Shown here: positions 34,291-46,190 of the stretch, in pieces
How positions within the stretch are numbered: the stretch's first letter is position 1
Layout of the letters: every line of letters starts with the position of its first letter
From: Malachius bipustulatus
Lineage: Eukaryota > Arthropoda > Insecta > Coleoptera > Melyridae
Assembly: GCA_910589415.1 (NCBI GenBank)
Contig: OU342630.1
Span: forward strand, 29,235,867-29,299,866
Length of the DNA stretch: 64,000 nucleotides
Direction of reading: 5' to 3'
The notes under the pieces: model-generated
The model's input: only the letters and a program-made list of their open reading frames with translations
Told to the model about the DNA's origin: nothing
Databases searched by the model: none
Made by a program: the position numbers and the translations under genes

Positions 34291-37200
34291 AATATCGCCA
34301 ATGGAAACTTTCAAAAACGTCATCCTGTACGTCTTAAGATTATTTATTGCTATAAAATATTTTGAAATTTACAAAATCTGAGACAGAAATATGGAAAATG
34401 AAGAATTTTTAGCAGGACTTATTGTTTAACTGTTTATATCGGACTTTATTTTTTCTTTGAAACTTCCTGTATAATAAAACTTATCGTAAAGCTAACTGCA
34501 TAAGTAAGTATGTATAAGTAAAAGTAATCAATAAATAACAGTCGAATTAGAAAAAAAATACAAAAAATGTGAAAAAGTATTTTTTCAAATTCCTACGTTT
34601 TTTCTGAAATTTTATATTCGACTATTTATAAACCTGGTGAATTTTTTAATAATTAATCATGGCCTGTACTCGGAGAATCTCAACATAATGTGGGTATATT
34701 AGCAGTTAACAATGTTCCAGGAAAATAAAATAACTACACAAAACAGTCTTCTTTCATATTTATTAGGTTGCCTCATTCCTAAATCCTTCCACAAATCTTT
34801 TCATCTCAGATCTTTCCAAATCTATTATCATTGTTCACATTGTTTTAAAACTCCATTATGGAGTTAATCTACAATAACTCCCGTATTCGAATCTCTTTAC
34901 ACCTGATTGCTTTGTCTTCCCCGAACAGCCGACATCCATCTTGCAGCGCGAAACACCCCAGTTACTACACACGAGTTCCATCCCTAACTTTTAAGGGTAG
35001 TTCGCAGGCTTGATCGACTGACGAGACTCCCTGATGGGAGCGCAACTGTGTGTTCGAAATGACATCTCCATCACAAAGGGCTTCCCTCTCCGTTGGGGCA
35101 GGTGACAGTTACCCTCTCTGGCTAGCCCTTCCGCAATTGTCGAATTAATAGTACACAAATGCAATTATCTATGTCGAGATCGTCTGAGCGAGTGGGGACG
35201 AAATTGAACGATTGTGGAGCACTCGAAATACGGGTAGGTACTATCAGAGTCAGTATTATTGGGTTAGGAAAATAATTATAATTTCCAGCATTCCTGAAAA
35301 TGTTTGAAGATTTTTAATTGCTTTTTTTCATGTTGGATAACGTGGAGTTCGTGCCGAGAATCTGTGAAATTACAGATCTGTTAGTGGAAGGATCAGTGAG
35401 GGCTTAGTAGTAGTTGCATGTATGCTAATCAGCCTGTCTTGTACTTTGCATCCACTCGAGCTTTACCAAAGAAACTTCTAAAGCTACATCGACTTTAAAG
35501 CTCCTTGAAAGTTTTAGCTTTTGCTCTTTAGTAGGTACCTACCTACCTTTCTAAACCAATCATCTCACCAGTTTAGTTTGTTAATCGAAACAAGATTATT
35601 TAGTTTCATTAGTGACTTACTTAGCAGTTTCGTCTATAATCAATTCTTCGTAGTTACCTTTCTGTCGAACATACTATTGACAGCTCTGGAACAATAGGAT
35701 TAAGTCAAAAGATTAGACAAGTAAAAAATAATTTTTCAAGCATAAGTAGGACCATTTTGATTCACTGACAGTAAATTGTATATTATTTTATACGGAGGTA
35801 AAATGACACTTTTCATGGCGCCTCGTGTTTGATAGAGATCGTCATAATAGAGAGCAAGCCATGAAAAGGCTAAACTGGGAACAGTAAATACTTCTTGTGT
35901 CAAAATGCAAAAGTGATAGATCTAGAGATTATCATTATACAGGAAGAAAAAAGTCTAATGTTTAATAATTAACTAGGTACTAAAAACTATACCTACCTAA
36001 GTCAGATAGTCCGACCTCCTTCTCAAACCCCCACCCCAAATGTATGTATAACAGGCCCCATAACTACATGTGGCCTGTTCAAATAAATAGATTCCGCGGA
36101 AACCTATAAATCTCGCGGTCGTTACTAGTTAAAAAATCCTCATTAATTCCGTCAATCGTAACAATCATAAAATAAAGTCATTAGGGTTATCCGGTTGTTT
36201 TATGGTTTAATTATTTGATTGCTGGCGCTAGTTTACGACGTGTTTTACTAGCGCAGCGTGCTGCGGAATGAGAAACGCTCGCCTGGAATGGAACATGGAA
36301 CGGGAGCTACAAGACGGGCAAGACCTCCACTGCTAGACAAAGACAACGAACGAGGGTTCTATGTTTACTGTGATGTATGATCTATGCTTCTCTGTCCTGC
36401 GTTGTCGGGTTTTTCTAATTCTCTTCCGCATTTCGCGGTTTTTCGCGAGGACTTTGTGTGAGTAACTGTATACCAAATTTACTTGGTGAATGAAATCCTT
36501 GTATTCCTGGATTCATAATGTTAACAAAGTTGATATCAAATCAAAGATAGCAAGTAATTTATTTATGTAAATTTGTACAGCAATTTAGCTAATTGGTTTT
36601 TTAAAGAATGGAGGTAAAAAGAACTTTAACCACCGACAGCAAATCAGGATTAAGGTTAAAAAATCTGAAAGACCTCCAGCTTTAGAAAATTCCTTACCCA
36701 AGAAGACCATACTTTCCTCCAATTCCCTGCTAATGCTAACAAGGCAACACCGTGTATACTGCTTTCTATATTTATCCGATAATAGTTCCATAATCGCGGG
36801 GTGCGATGGAGCCACACGCTGGCCGCATTACATAGCTGTTTACTCAATTATATTCCCATATATTCCTAGGCAGACAAATCGTAGTCACCCCAGCACTCCG
36901 GATTTATTGTCGCGGCTAAATTGCTAGAACATACTGTGGTGGTAGACGGGAGAGGGATGGGTTCATAGAGAGGGACATGCAGCATGCAGTAATCCGGTGG
37001 ACGAATCAATGATTCATGCATTATGTTGTTTGTGTTGAGTGCATCCAGTGTTATTGGATGCGATGGGGAGAGTAATTTATTTCTGTTTTTACGTTTCCAA
37101 TAACAATTGTCCACTCGTTAAATTCAGTGATAGAATTGCGGTTTTGAGTGGATTATAAAAATCATCCTAAACATTGAATTGTGAGATTTATAACTAGATA

Positions 37201-37625
37201 CTAAATTTTAATTCAGCAGTAACACATGGAAATAATTTAGGTACTTCGATTCAGTTCAGTTCATTCAGGCATACAATTCAGTTAATTCACAAAGTCAACA
37301 AATGGATTAACGTAATTAAACCGCGATGAAAATTCAGTTGTGACTATCAAATGACACAATGTACCTATTCCAGGTATCTAGTAAAGGAACCAATAGAACT
37401 TCAGAAGTAAGCTAATTGCGGTAGACACACTAGCTATAAACCTAAATCTAGCGCCCAAGCAATAAGTGAGGTAGCATGCAACCTTCGAACCTAAATCATA
37501 TTCAATTATTACAATAATTATTGCTCCATCGAGGTCAAGGTCTCCAGAAAGGCCTTATCGAGGTTAAGGTATCGAAAAAGGCATTGAAGCTTTCAACAGG
37601 AGAAGTTAAATAGCCTGAAACATAA
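34291..37625. other. Spacer, no gene recognised
   Basis: Less AT-rich parts at 34900-35130 and 36230-36450 show no frame with known motifs. Several overlapping frames at 36585-37114 have no similarity to anything I recognise. Confidence 0.4.
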
Positions 37626-38503
37626 TCTACAGTGTGACCCATTTGTTCTTGAAACACCCTGTAGAATCTTAATTTATGGTGCGATTTTAAAGAAATTTCT
37701 TTTAAATCATATAGAGCTTGATAAACTATATTCTGGGAGCAAAAAGCGTCTCATTCCTACAAAATCCAAGGCCTACTAGATCAGTGTTTACTTATAAAAT
37801 CTCAAAAATTCATTTTAGCGATTTTTTTAGAAAAAAAAAGTGCATGCCACTGGATTCACCAGCCCTCAAAACGGTATATACTGTACTAAATTTTATTGGA
37901 AATGTCAGAGTAAAAAGGATCTTGCAGTTATTTTAGAAATTCTGATAATACTCCGAATTTTCATAAATTAATTTGAAAAAGGTCAAAAGCTATCATAAGT
38001 AAAAATTAAAATTAAAAAGAGTAAAAAAAAAATAAATAAAAAAAAAATAAAAAAAATAAAAAAAAATAAATTAATAAAAAATTATAATTAAAAAATTAAA
38101 GTACCTACATTACCACCAATTAGACATACAATTTCTATTTTGTCTCTCTTGACCTTTTCGAATAAATTAATGAAAATTCGGAGTTCTATTATGAATTTCT
38201 AAAATAACTGCAAGATTCTTATTACTCTGAAATTTCCAATAAAATTTAGTACAGTACCGTTTTGAGGGCTGGTGAATTCAGTAGCGTGCACAGTTTTTTT
38301 CTAAAAAAATCGCTAATATGAATTTTTGAGATTTTACAAGTAAACACTGATCTAGTAGGCCCTGGATTTTGTAGGAATGAGACGCTTTTTGCTCCCAAAA
38401 TATAGTTTATCAAGCTCTATGACTTAAAAGAAATTTCTTTAAAATCGCACCATAAATTAAGATTCTACAGGGTGTTTCAAGAACAAATGGGTCACACTGT
38501 ATA
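37626..38503. mobile_element. Foldback element FB8 with an A-rich loop
   Basis: Outer ends TACAGTGTGACCCATTTGTT and AACAAATGGGTCACACTGTA. A second layer, GAAACACCCTGTAGAATCTT / AAGATTCTACAGGGTGTTTC, is just inside. Arms of about 380 bp are close copies: CCTACTAGATCAGTGTTTAC and GTAAACACTGATCTAGTAGG. The loop (38010-38100) is almost only A with scattered T. Confidence 0.9.
38010..38100 (+). repeat. A-rich low-complexity loop of FB8
   Basis: About 90 bases of A with single T interruptions, at the symmetry centre of FB8. Confidence 0.8.
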
Positions 38504-39606
38504 TGACAAACCTGTAAAATCCCTGAAAACCTTGAACACAACGAACATCTAAATTCTTTTATAGACATTTCTGGAACTTCAAGGAAGATCAAAATTTTCA
38601 AAACATTTTCAAACAAAACAGTAGCAGCACTCTGAATCAGTGCCCACTGAATTGGTAAGACTGCTGAAGGAGATTGCCACGAAAGCTCATCAGCTTTGTC
38701 TTTGTCAAACCATTTTAGGAGTAGTGATCCTAAAACTATAGGTTCTGTAGAAAGTGTAATGTCTAGACTATCATGTCTTGTTTGATGAGCTAAAATTTCA
38801 TTAAACCAAGTTGTGTTAAGCTTTATTCAGTCTAAGAATTGAAAAATTAAAAAAGATCTGATGGAGTGCCAACTGGTACAAACTTTGGAATGTCTGTGTA
38901 GGAAGGGATGTACTTTTTTGTCTTGTTACAATCATTTTTAGATTATTCGAATAGGTATGTGTAACAAAACAGAAAAAATATAGACAATATTTGTATCAAA
39001 GTCTAAACTCCAAAATCTCCGTCGCTGCATTCTTGTTTTTTTTTTCATTCAACTTAGTGGACCACTCTTGGTATGTTGCATTTTGCTGTAAGTCTTGTAG
39101 GTGTTGAGGAGGGGATAAGCTATAAAAAGGAGAGAAACGGTTTTTTGCCCCTATGTTAGCTGCGAGTCTTCGAACAAAAAAAATTCTGCCAAAAAAACCG
39201 AGATCTCGCGAGAGCGCATAACCTGGTTTAGCGCAATCCCAAATCCGTTCATTACTCACCGAGACATCCACGATTTGGTTGGTAGTTATCAATCGTCACC
39301 TATCAATTTTGCCAAAATAAAGAAGCCTTGAAGTGGGCATAACTGCGGTGACTTCACTAACCTATTCAAATTTTGAAATAAATATTACATACTCGTATAT
39401 TGGATACGAAAACAATTTAAAAAAATATATGTATATATTTTTTAATATTTTATCAAAACAAAAACCTAGTAACATAATGGGTGCACCATGTATCCTTATG
39501 GGGAATGGTTAGAAATATAGCTTCCAATACAACCAATTTTACGTCTGTTAGAAATAGTAGTATCATTCTAGGGGTTAATTAATATTTTGTGATATTTATA
39601 AAGATT
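38504..39606. other. Spacer, no gene recognised
   Basis: A 98-codon minus-strand frame at 38996-39292 is unsupported. 38590-38830 has coding-like texture but no readable frame. Confidence 0.35.
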
Positions 39607-41074
39607 TATACAGGCTCTTCTACAAGCTCTATGACAAACTTTGACAGATGGTAGGTCATTTGATTTAAAAATTTTTTTTAATAAACATGGGTCCGATTCG
39701 TTTTTGTTTATAAGTTACAAGCATTTAAAGAATCGGAATTCAACCAGGAAGTGACACAAAGTCACTTAGCATGTTAAACAATGCACACTTATAAAATATA
39801 CACCTAATTCAATCAAAAACGTAGGCTGATGAATAGAAATATCGGTTGTTTTGACAATAATTATTGTTAGTGTCATTTTAATTATTTATTAGATATTTCG
39901 TGTGAAAGTTCTAAATAAAAAATGCATTTATTCTCGACTGGCCACACGGTGTTTAGTGCGTCGTTTTGTAGACTTTGGACTTAGGGAAGCAGCTAATCCC
40001 GCTCCAAAGAAGGCCATTCGCCCTACTGAAGTAGATGTACAAGATGAAGAAAATGTGATCTGTGGTTCTTGATAACCCTTCAATCAGTGGTCGACGTATA
40101 TCTAGTAACCGTCATGTATCACCGAATTTTGTCTGGCGTGTATTGAACAGAGAAATGTTACATCCGTTTCATCGCCAAAATGTACAGGCGTTGCATGCTG
40201 GAGATGCCCCACAGCGATTAAGATTTTGTCTCTGGTTACTTCAGCAACAAGCACAAAATGATTCATTTCGTCGTCATGTGATCTGATGAAGTGTGCTTTT
40301 CTAGGGATGGCATAAATAATAATTATAATGAACATGTACAGGCGCTGCAAAATCCACATGCAATTAGACCAAGACGATTTCAGCAACGATTCAGTATCAA
40401 CGTTTGGGGGGACATTTCCAATAATAATTTATTACCTGTGCATGTTCTAAAAATGATCGTTTAAATGCAGATCTTTATAGGCATTTCTTAGGACACGATC
40501 TTTTAGAGTTAGTCAATGACGTACAACTTAATATTATTCAAAATATGTGGTGCACGATGGTGCACCACTACATGGAGGAAGACAAGTTGCTGCTTGGCTA
40601 AATGAACATTTTCCGAATAAGTCGATAGGTTAGAGGTCCGATATCATTGCCACCTCGTTCTTCCGATCTGAATCCTCTGTATTTTTATTTATGGGGACAC
40701 ATGAAGCAGCTGGTCTACCGTGTTGAAATCGCTATACCCATCAGCAGTTACTTGAAAGAATTCAAGATGCAGCTAACCAAATAAGAAATGATCCAAATCT
40801 CATTCTTCGAGTGACCGAATCTTTAGTTCGTCGATGTGAGGCTTGCATTCAAGCTGAGGGTGGACATTTCGAACAACTTTTATAGTCTTAAGTGTTGTGA
40901 TTATCATTTAATTTACATTTTTATTTTTCATTGTTAATAAAAGTTAAATACTTGTAACTTCTAAATAAAAACGTGTTTATTTTAAAACGGACCCATGTTT
41001 ATTGAAAAAATAATGTTTAAAATCAAGCAACCTACCATCTGTCAAAGTTTGTCATAGAGCTTGACACCCTCTAT
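39607..41074 (+). mobile_element. IS630-like DDE transposon with about 80-bp terminal inverted repeats and CAGG-type ends
   Basis: The left end (TATACAGGCTCTTCTACAAG) and right end (ending GACACCCTCTATTC) form inverted repeats of roughly 80 bp; both arms contain CTCTATGACAAACTTTGACA and reach inward to CATGGGTCCG. Between them lies a broken transposase gene. The ends resemble the TACAGGGTG termini of the foldback elements elsewhere in the window, which makes this family a candidate source of the enzyme that moved them; that link is inference. The arms are about 80 to 90 percent alike by eye, so the element is old. Confidence 0.82.
39925..40885 (+). pseudogene. Broken IS630-like (Tc3-like) insect transposase
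   Basis: The ancestral gene can be followed through three frames. The N-terminal part includes SNRHVSPNFVWRVLNREML and HPFHRQNVQALHAGDAPQRL; next come SDEVCFSRDG (first catalytic Asp), NPHAIRPRRFQQRFSINVWG, then HDGAPPHY-like residues (second Asp) around 40555-40580, and finally PPRSSDLNPLYFYLWGHMKQ (third acidic region) at about 40645-40705. The family normally ends with a C(H)ACI-rich stretch, seen here as RRCEACIQAEG. Frameshifts and stops occur throughout, including a premature stop after RRHVI near 40284. All three catalytic positions are still recognisable, but the gene is dead. Confidence 0.85.
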
Positions 41075-41479
41075 TCAGTACTTACATTTTTATTCGAATA
41101 AAAACATTGTTTGTAACTGCATCGCGCAGCGACTAGATGACTACTCCAGTTTTATAAAAATTTTATTATTTTTAACTGGCCTGTCACTAACCATGGTGCA
41201 CCCTGTATAATACCTTGTGAATACTGAGTGTGAGTCTTTGCACATAGGATAATTGCAATTAATGGTTGTGTTAGGAAACTGTTTCAATGGGATTGTTTCT
41301 AACAATACCAAAAATTGAAAGTAGGTATTTATGGTACCTTATTGGAACAGAGTCTAACAATTTCCCTATGAATAAAAGTTCGGTATTCAGCGTAATCATA
41401 CAGGTCAATTTGCCTGTGTATTTCTAATTATTTCAGGGCACAATACTGAAAGTTTATGAACTGTAACGGGTTTTTCTTA
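41075..41479. other. AT-rich spacer
   Basis: A lone TGCACCCTGTATAATACC at 41202 is another CACCCTGTATA end without a partner. Confidence 0.45.
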
Positions 41480-42188
41480 TCTGTCGGTAATAAATATTCG
41501 CAGGGTAGGTTCGAGTCCCAAGTAACCCGTTAGATGGTTTAACACAGTTTTATTGTTCTGTGGGTCAGTGTACTGAAAGGGTCTAAGCTGGACCTACCCA
41601 GTGAGCTTGTCTAACGGTGGGGCTATCGCCGTCCTAGGACTCCTTGTCGACTCCTTTAGTATGTCCTGTTCATTGACCCATGCGTATCGCTGCGTTTTTC
41701 CGGCTGGCGGTGCGAATCTGGTAGTTTCCTTCTTGCTTGCTGGATAATTGAACCGCGCCTCAATACAGCTCCAGTCTGGGCGTCGATGTGGGCTCCAGCC
41801 TAGAGCTCAATAAAATCTCGACGGCAGTCGAAGGGTGATCCGGTGATCCTCGACGAGTCGAGGGTGAATCGACGAGTCGAAGGGAGGTAAAAGGGCCTCG
41901 GCTGACTCAGTACCTACATCAGCCGTGTCCTACCTGGGTGAACTCAATACGTTCACTCGAAAGTCCTGTTCCCCTCAAGGTTCAATACACCTCGACGACA
42001 AATGGAATGTTCGCTTTACCCAGCTCACATCCGGCTGTCAGCTGTCCTTCGGTGAACTCAATACATTCATGACGGAGATTTCCTTCCTGCAAAGCTCAGT
42101 AAACCTCGCAGAGGGACTGAATGTTACTGGTCAATGCCCAGCTACGCTGCCAGTGCTTTTGAGATGCTCTGCTTATACAGGGTGTTGA
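41480..42188 (+). repeat. GC-richer unclassified repeat with a 114-bp internal duplication
   Basis: Clearly less AT-rich than its surroundings. It holds CGACGAGTCGAGGGTGAATC, CGACGAGTCGAAGGG in tandem (41852-41886) and two diverged copies of a 114-bp unit starting GGTGAACTCAATAC (about 41937 and 42051). The second pair is in phase with an 87-codon open frame in which both units begin GELNTF. No known domain. It may be part of an unrecognised retroelement. Confidence 0.45.
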
Positions 42189-42935
42189 TTTTCAAAGCGG
42201 GCCATAGGGGATCAGCATTGCGAAAGTGGTTTTTGAGGATTCCTGCTCGCCGTTTGAACTGACAGAAATGGTTTTGGTATCAAAATGAAGCTGAAATTAT
42301 TGCGCATAACGCTTGACATCAGAAATTAATTTAATTTCACGTTGTTTTCTAAAATTCTTCAGTAAAAATTCAAGTAATTGTTAATGTTTAATCACAAAAT
42401 AGCATGCCTTGCCTAAACAATAATGACGTTTCTACGTTTTGACAATCCAATAATAAAACTTTATAAGTCAGTAGGTAATAATAAAGTCTGGTTCTATTCC
42501 CTCCTGTAACTGGCTACACTGTAGTAGGTTTTCACCATAAAGACTCTTTCTTGGTTTGTATAACCCATTTTTAAATAGAACTTTAAATTTTCCATTATTT
42601 TCGTCACAAGAAATTTTTGAAAATTTTATTTGAAATAATGGAAAATTGAAAATGCTAATTTTGCCATTAAACTCAGTATCCGAGGTTAGAAAACAATTTA
42701 GAACAACTTTTTCGAGTCACTTTTTTCAATATCTCTAACGCGAATCAAAATATCGACAATTGGCTCTCTTTGCAAAGACGTAGTAGGCGGGGTTTAAAGA
42801 CCAAATTTAAGTTAGATATCGTAAAAAGTGTGGCTCATCGGTCTGCATGACTGTGCAAAATTTCGAACCTCGACTCCTTCAAATAGCGAAAATACAGGGG
42901 TGTATTCATCTTAAATGCGACACACTGTATGTAGA
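42176..42935. mobile_element. Possible further TACAGGGTG element
   Basis: A left end TACAGGGTGTTGATTTTCAA and a candidate right end TCTTAAATGCGACACACTGT are 760 bp apart. Beyond the first bases the ends do not match well. The inside is AT-rich with no ORF of note. Assignment is tentative. Confidence 0.4.
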
Positions 42936-43189
42936 GCTGTGTTACGATACCAATGTCATTAAACAACTTTAACAGATAAATTTCTATTGTCTTTCAAAAG
43001 AGAATAGTTATCTGAAAACATTAATAGACAACTTATTACTCAAAAAACAACACAAAATATTATCCTCAACAAAACAATGAAATCAGAAAATATTCATGGC
43101 TAACGTACTTTGGAAACATTTCAACACAAATATTAAAGATAATTTATAACACCACTACATTTAATATTTCATTCAAATCTTTTATGAGC

Positions 43190-43755
43190 AATGGTTCTAT
43201 ATTGCTGAATGCAAAGGAAAAGTTATCTAAATTACAGAAACCTGGAATTTATCGATTAAACTGTTCTCATTGTAATTCAGTTCATATAGGAAAAACTTGT
43301 AGAAACCTATAGAAATTAGATACAACGAACACCTAAACTCTTACAGACTCAAATATCCAAAATGATCAAATTTTGCAAAACACTTAATAGAAAACAATCA
43401 CATTCTAACAGCAAACAACAAAATTGAATTACTACATCATTGTGATCATTATTTTAAATTAAATTTTCTCGAATCTCTAGAAATCCACAGACATTTAATC
43501 AACAATACACAGTAATACATGAACAGCTAGATACGTATCGTTCTCCACTACTTGATTTTCTTCTTGATATCAACAACTAAGAATATTCTGAAGAAATTAT
43601 ATTATGATCTAGTTAGTTCTGTTAAAAATTAATTTAAATCTAGTTACTTGTTCTATCATCACTTAGGTTACCATACTGTTGCTATGTTACTATATCAATA
43701 ATGTTATTTACATACGTCTGAAGATGCTATTTTAAAAGTAGCGAAACACGTGTAA
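43190..43755 (+). mobile_element. Penelope-like element remnant (GIY-YIG endonuclease end)
   Basis: The region reads KLQKPGIYRLNCSHCNSVHI then GKTCRNL, the signature of the GIY-YIG endonuclease of Penelope-like retroelements (usually GIYxLxCxxCxxxYIGxTxR). After one or two frameshifts it continues EHLNSYRLKYPK, KHLIENNHILTANNKIELLH and ESLEIHRHLINN. Downstream, at 43715-43760, TCTGAAGATGCTATTTTAAA is followed by GCGAAACACGTGTAACG, a pattern often seen after these ORFs. The reverse transcriptase part is not visible. It is a short dead 3' fragment. Confidence 0.75.
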
Positions 43756-43863
43756 CGTTTATATTATCCATCAATATTAGGTATAGTAGAATTTTTTAAA
43801 ACATTAGTGTTTTATTTATCATCCATCAGTGGGTAGGATGTTATTTTAAAATCTTTCAATTAA

Positions 43864-43869
43864 TTTATT
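43864..43869 (-). terminator. Candidate polyadenylation signal AATAAA
   Basis: AATAAA on the minus strand, about 290 bases past the stop codon of the chitin-binding exon. It is the first exact hexamer I found downstream. AATAAA is frequent by chance in DNA this AT-rich, so the assignment is tentative. Confidence 0.35.
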
Positions 43870-44160
43870 TTTCTAAACATTCAATATTTTTTCAAACAAA
43901 TTCTTATAATATTTAGTCCTAAAAATGGACTCAATTTTCTAAGTATAACATAGAATGTTTAGTATCTATTATTTTAAGGATAATATCTAAATTATAAGAA
44001 TAAACTGTGACTGAAATATTTAACTATGTATACTAGGAACATGAAATAAATCTGACACTGGGGAAGTGTTTTTTTCTTGCGAGAGACAGTCAATGACGCA
44101 AACGTTGACTTAGTTCTCCCGAAGAATTTTCCTCCTGGAATTTGCTTCATGAATTTCATC

Positions 44161-44744
44161 TTATTTCTTATCTTCACATCTTCCACATTTTCTGAGATTT
44201 CTCAAGAAACAAAGACCTTTAGGACATCGTTCCTTCTTCACGAAACCATTAGAGCACCGGTAAAACACATGACTATCTTTATTATCTGGATAGTTAAGAT
44301 AAGAGCCATCACTGGAACACTTGAAATTAATCAGCGGCTTCATTATGAAAATTGGCAAAAAGCCGTCACAAGGCGCCCCACAGACATTCTGGTCAGGATT
44401 GAAGCATTGGTCTCCTGGACAGTAGAGAGGAATTGGGACCCCGTAGGAACACTCATAGAATTTGTGTTTATCCGTGTCATCTGGGAGGTATACAGGAGTT
44501 GATGGGTCCTCTTTGGGACACTGTCCGACAGGCTTAGATATTTTAATGTCATCGTTTGATATATCACAAGTTCCGGTGTAAGGATCCAAACAGGATTGCT
44601 CACAGGAATAGGTGATTGAGATCTTATTATTGATACCAACACATGCGTAGCCTTTTGAGCAATCTGAAGGGTCTAACGTTAGAGCATTGTTGTCACTTTG
44701 ATGACATGGATTTTGACCTATTTGAACTGCCGCACGTATTGGAC
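44161..44744 (-). CDS. Terminal exon: three CBM14 / peritrophin-A-like chitin-binding domains
   Basis: The exon follows a splice acceptor (AATTTCAG, AG at 44746-44745) and runs to TAA at 44163-44161, giving 193 codons and a predicted 219-residue protein with exon 1. Residues are numbered on the joined protein. It holds 18 cysteines in three sets of six: C39, C54, C60, C73, C77, C85; C101, C124, C134, C139, C147, C151; C168, C189, C199, C204, C212, C215. Sets 2 and 3 share the spacing CX20-22CX9CX4CX7CX2-3C and have aromatic residues just before the second Cys (KFYEC, VFYRC), as in peritrophin-A/CBM14 domains. Set 1 is more divergent. Proteins of this family bind chitin in the peritrophic matrix or cuticle; a secreted role fits the signal peptide. 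No catalytic domain is present. The nearest AATAAA on this strand is at 43869-43864. Tissue and partners cannot be read from the sequence. Confidence 0.88.
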
Positions 44745-45305
44745 CTGAAATTGAGATATAAATGAAACATTTTTAATTCCTAGAATACATTATGGGAATG
44801 ATATGGATTTTTTTATTAAGCGGCATCTCTTTGAAGATGAAGTGTGTAGTTTGTAAGCAATGCATGCATGATAAAGTTTGTTGTCACATAATACATAATT
44901 ATATTATTTCGTTATCAGTATACATTTAATTTATAAATCACTGCTTGTGTTTTGAAGTAGATAATTTAATATCCTGAGGATGTAAAAAAAAACAAACATA
45001 ATTAATATCTTAATAGAAAATCAGCGAACTAAATAGGATGGTTTTACTTGTCCCGTTATGAATCTATAATGTATTGTATTTTCTCTAAATCAGGCGGAAT
45101 AATTGTAAGCATTTAAGCAATCAAAATAACAATATCAACGGGAGTGTTGTGTTACCCACCTATAGGAAATAGCAAACAAATTATCTGGCTAGGGCATCAT
45201 TTTCATTTTTTAAGTACGGTAATACTAGACTTAAAAATCAATCTTAGTGATCGGAATTTTCCGAAACAAGCTGAAACTTTGGGTGTTGTTATACCTCAGT
45301 ACGGA

Positions 45306-45428
45306 AATTATGTGCATTAACTGATTACATTAAACGACAAGCAGAGAAATCATCTTCGAAATATAAGTTTCTGCTTGTCGTTACTCCTAAATAGCTTTTA
45401 TGGTAATGTTGTTTAATGCACATAAATT
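45306..45428. repeat. Short imperfect hairpin in the intron
   Basis: TTATGTGCATTAACTGATTA and ACGACAAGCAGAGAAATC on the left are mirrored by TTTCTGCTTGTCGT and TTTAATGCACATAAA on the right. It may be a tiny non-autonomous element. Confidence 0.6.
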
Positions 45429-45449
45429 TTTTGTTGTAAAACTTAGATA

Positions 45450-46190
45450 ACCAACTCACTAAAGAAGCTCATAACCAGAGAACCCGATTCTCTGATTATA
45501 TATAAACTTCTCTCCTGCCCCAACGGTTCGAAATCTTTTTGGTCGGTCACTAAGGCACTTAGGCAGAATTTCACCAAATCCACCATTCCACCACTTACAC
45601 GGATCTACGGGACTATTGCATTGAGGCCTTCTGAAAAGGCCAACCTGTTGACGCAATGATTTTCTTCATACTCTTTCGTCGATTTTCAGGGAAAACCCCC
45701 GTCAATTATCCCTTGCGTAAAATTCAAAATATCAAATATTGTATTCCGACAGCGGGTCATCAGAGCATTATGCTAGCCTTGGACCCAAACAAAGCTTCTG
45801 GTCTCGATGACGTACCAGTTACCGTACTTCAAAATTGCGCGACTGAGTTGTCATTTTTGGTCGACTCTTCAACATGTCTGATAGAAAAGGATTATTTCCT
45901 TCATGTTGGATATGCGCGCGGGTTTAGCCTATTCCCAAAAAAAGGCAAAAAGTCCATACCAAATAATAGCCGGCCTGTGGCACTGCTCTCAGTAATATCT
46001 AAGATCATGGAGAAAATCATTAACCAACACCTTTTAAAGTACTTGGAAGTAGCTAATGTAATCAGCGATCGCCAGTACGGCTTACGCAAACAGAGATTTA
46101 CTGGGAGCCTCCTCACCTACCTAACGGAACTATGGAACAGCACAGTCGAACACCATGGGGAGTCCCGAGTGTCTTGTTTGCATCTTGTCT
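45450..46190 (+). mobile_element. Jockey/CR1-like LINE fragment (reverse transcriptase fingers and palm)
   Basis: The linker before the RT is seen as LLSCPNGSKSFWSVTKALRQ and PSEKANLLTQ up to a stop near 45655; the RT continues in another frame with LALDPNKASGLDDVPVTVLQ, SRPVALLSVISKIMEKIINQ, SDRQYGLRKQRFTGSLLTYL and ends at WNSTVEHHGESRV (about 46165). The next expected motif, the first catalytic Asp region (LDISKAFDRV), is missing because the match stops abruptly and is followed by a pyrimidine-rich stretch. It is a truncated dead copy sitting in the intron of the chitin-binding gene, on the opposite strand. Confidence 0.82.

Noticed and set aside
36585..37114. Four overlapping frames on both strands
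   Set aside because: No domain or codon pattern; overlapping frames on both strands indicate chance.
38996..39292. 98-codon minus-strand frame
   Set aside because: No similarity or motif; the C-terminal part comes from a low-complexity run.
41464..41534. tRNA-like segment (AACGGGTT ... GGTTCGAGTCCC ... AACCCGTT)
   Set aside because: The ends can pair and a B-box-like word is present, but D, anticodon and T arms cannot be folded properly.
44077..44502. 141-codon plus-strand frame
   Set aside because: Shadow of the chitin-binding exon on the other strand.
45459..45656. 65-codon minus-strand frame
   Set aside because: The plus strand here encodes a recognisable LINE linker (LLSCPNGSKSFWSVTKALRQ); the minus frame is its shadow.
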